Below are positions 25,297-26,406 of a stretch of 26,406 nt of DNA, piece by piece. The stretch is from JADLEX01 sp964586775 (GTDB lineage Bacteria > Lernaellota > Lernaellaia > JACKCT01). The stretch covers positions 1 through 26,406 of the forward strand of contig CAZPJD010000206.1 in the NCBI GenBank assembly GCA_964586775.1, in the 5' to 3' direction. A program made the position numbers and the translations under genes. Under the pieces are notes generated by a model, which had not been told where the DNA came from, did no database searches, and saw only the letters and a list, made by a program, of their open reading frames with translations. Every line of letters begins with the position of its first letter. Position 1 is the first letter of the stretch.

Positions 25297-25728
25297 TTAC
25301 CGTCCCAGTTCGAGCGCCTTCTTCGCCGCCTCTTTCGCCGCCGTGATCGCCGAGAGATTCGCCTCGTAACTGCGCGAGGCACCCATGAGCCCGACCATCT
25401 CTTCCATCACGTTGATGTTCGGGTACAGCACGTATCCCTCGTCGTCGGCATCGGGGTGTCCCGGCTCGTACACCCGGACAGGATCCCGTCCGTCCTTCAC
25501 GACCTTGTCCACACGAACCTCATAGAGTTTCCGCTGCTGGTCCAGGACGGAAGCAAATTCAGTGCCGTTCGGCGCGGCGCGAAACAGCGGCGTCATCCGC
25601 TCGTAAGGCCGCCCGTTCACCCCGCGCGTGGTGTTCACGTTCGAGAGATTCGAGCTGAGCACCTCCATGCGAAGCCGCTGGGCGGCGAGGCCCGAGGAGC
25701 CGATCTTGAGGACGTTCATCAAACCCAT
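25297..25728 (-). CDS. flgC: Flagellar proximal rod protein FlgC
   Basis: A 143-residue proximal-rod subunit, exported without a cleaved signal. The N-terminal rod motif LKIGSSGLAAQRLRMEVLSSN-LSNVNTTRG and the C-terminal VLYPNINVMEEMVGLMGASRSYEANL are both standard, the latter close to NV..EM..M..A.RSYEANV of the family. The start at 25728 is set by the rod motif, and the upstream in-frame codons belong to the leader. It is the first gene of the operon, 33 bases from the predicted sigma-54 start. flgB, which nearly always precedes flgC, is not present. Confidence 0.95.
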   Translation of the reverse strand: MGLMNVLKIGSSGLAAQRLRMEVLSSNLSNVNTTRGVNGRPYERMTPLFRAAPNGTEFASVLDQQRKLYEVRVDKVVKDGRDPVRVYEPGHPDADDEGYVLYPNINVMEEMVGLMGASRSYEANLSAITAAKEAAKKALELGR

Positions 25729-25740
25729 TGCCTGTACTCC

Positions 25741-25769
25741 GTGAGGGGTTCCGGATGCCGATCCCTCAC
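25741..25769. repeat. Inverted repeat at the predicted flagellar-operon start point
   Basis: GTGAGGG (25741-25747) and CCCTCAC (25763-25769) are perfectly complementary arms separated by 15 bases. They straddle the predicted sigma-54 start near 25761 on the minus strand. One arm lies upstream of the start, so this is a possible DNA operator rather than an RNA hairpin. Confidence 0.4.
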
Positions 25770-25771
25770 AA

Positions 25772-25787
25772 AGCAAGCCCGATGCCA
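25772..25787 (-). promoter_or_regulatory. Sigma-54 (-24/-12) promoter of the flagellar operon
   Basis: On the minus strand TGGCATC-GGGC-TTGCT matches the consensus TGGCACR-N4-TTGCW, with the essential GG and GC elements 10 bases apart. The predicted start near 25761 leaves a 33-base leader before flgC that includes GGAG. An NtrC-type activator gene lies just upstream, as in flagellar class II/III regulation by FlrC, FlbD or FlgR. Confidence 0.8.
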
Positions 25788-25836
25788 TTCCGATACGCGA
25801 TCTAAGCTCATGAAATTTATCGACTTTTGTGGCGTC

Positions 25837-25865
25837 CCGGGCGAGCACGGCCCGGAATATTTTTT
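25837..25865 (+). terminator. Intrinsic terminator oriented on the plus strand
   Basis: CCGGGC (25837-25842) and GCCCGG (25850-25855) form a 6-bp GC stem with a 7-nt loop, followed by AATATTTTTT (25856-25865). This is a typical rho-independent terminator for plus-strand transcription. All genes around it are on the minus strand, where the hairpin is preceded by As and followed by no Ts, so it cannot serve the activator gene in the usual way. Confidence 0.6.
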
Positions 25866-25870
25866 CCACA

Positions 25871-26406
25871 TCAGGCAGTTTCGTCCTCGCAAATGTCAGA
25901 CTCGTCGCCGCCCGGCCCGTCTCCCGCGTCGGCCGCGCCGTATTCGTGCAGCTTGTTGCGCAACGTGCGGATCGAGATCCCCAGCAATTTCGCGGCCTTG
26001 GTGCGATTCTGTCCCACGTCGCGCAGGGTCAATTCGATCAGGCGGCGCTCCATATCGCGCAGGCTCGTGCCGGTCGACAGGCGCACCCCATCCTCGTCCT
26101 TGGCGTCCGCCGCGGATTCAACCTGTCGATTTTCCACGATAAAAAGCGACGCCGGGCCCACGACGGGTCCGTCGCAGAGCAGCACGGCGCGCTCGATCGT
26201 GTTCGCGAGTTCGCGGACGTTGCCGCGCCATTCGTATTTTTCGAGCAGGTCGGCCGTCTCGCCGGCGAGAGTGAGCTGCGGTCGTCCATGCTTCTTCGCG
26301 GCGGCGTCCACAAAGTGCTGCGCCAAAAGTCTGACGTCACCTTTCCGTTCCCGCAGGGGCGGTAACGTCAATGGAATGACGTTCAGGCGATAGAACAGGT
26401 CTTCGC
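25871..26406 (-). CDS. Sigma-54-dependent activator, NtrC family (C-terminal part; runs off the right edge)
   Basis: About 177 residues of a bacterial enhancer-binding protein. The visible part begins in the AAA+ domain (EDLFYRLNVIPLTLPPLRERKGDV, in pieces, with the sensor-like LRER) and includes YEWRGNVRELANTIERAVLL, the sensor II region. It ends with a Fis-type helix-turn-helix, MERRLIELTLRDVGQNRTKAAKLLGISIRTLRNKL. The Walker A, GAFTGA loop and any receiver domain are beyond the edge. Position immediately before a sigma-54 promoter and flagellar operon points to a FlrC/FlbD/FlgR-type flagellar regulator. The C-terminal tail after the helix-turn-helix is acidic and Gly-rich. Confidence 0.92.
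   Translation of the reverse strand, partial: EDLFYRLNVIPLTLPPLRERKGDVRLLAQHFVDAAAKKHGRPQLTLAGETADLLEKYEWRGNVRELANTIERAVLLCDGPVVGPASLFIVENRQVESAADAKDEDGVRLSTGTSLRDMERRLIELTLRDVGQNRTKAAKLLGISIRTLRNKLHEYGAADAGDGPGGDESDICEDETA

Overview
The window is ordinary gene-dense chromosome from a GC-rich, flagellated, Gram-negative bacterium. Evidence for this includes two lipoprotein signal sequences, a full set of proximal-rod, MS-ring and export-ATPase flagellar genes, and a sigma-54 (-24/-12) promoter beside an NtrC-type activator. The gene types, the Asp-rich protein tail and the MeaA-type mutase fit a lineage formerly placed in Deltaproteobacteria (Myxococcota, Desulfobacterota or a related candidate phylum). 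No 16S rRNA or other decisive marker is present, so this placement is inference.

Left part (1-6837). A truncated thiC on the minus strand sits under a TPP riboswitch whose P1 helix contains the thiC Shine-Dalgarno sequence. Reading rightward are an EF-G2-type elongation factor paralogue with a substituted GTPase-site residue, endonuclease III, a MATE transporter (minus strand) and cysteinyl-tRNA synthetase.

Middle (6911-17869). A minus-strand three-gene set (OsmC-like, transglutaminase-like, archease) is divergent from a small Mpo1/DUF962 membrane protein. Next come a B12-dependent MeaA/ethylmalonyl-CoA-mutase-type enzyme, a lipoprotein related to GH94 phosphorylases, and a large MMPL/RND transporter directly upstream of it, all on the minus strand. 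The transporter is divergent from a two-gene plus-strand unit: lipoprotein SppA and a secreted metallophosphatase ending in an Asp-rich tail and Gly-Cys-Gly-Cys. A 12-bp perfect palindrome sits on the -35 box of that divergent promoter region.

Right part (19270-26406). This is a tightly packed minus-strand flagellar operon in the order flgC-fliE-fliF-fliG-fliH-fliI-fliJ-motE-like. It is preceded by a good sigma-54 promoter and by the 3' part of a sigma-54 activator gene (FlrC/FlbD/FlgR type). flgB, the usual first gene, is not in its usual place. A plus-strand intrinsic terminator lies in the leader region although no plus-strand gene is visible there.

I found no mobile elements, CRISPR arrays, tRNA or rRNA genes. 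The best candidates for new biology are modest: the lipoprotein GH94-like enzyme paired with an RND transporter, the Asp-rich/GCGC C-terminal tail, the altered EF-G2, and the orphan terminator opposite the flagellar leader.
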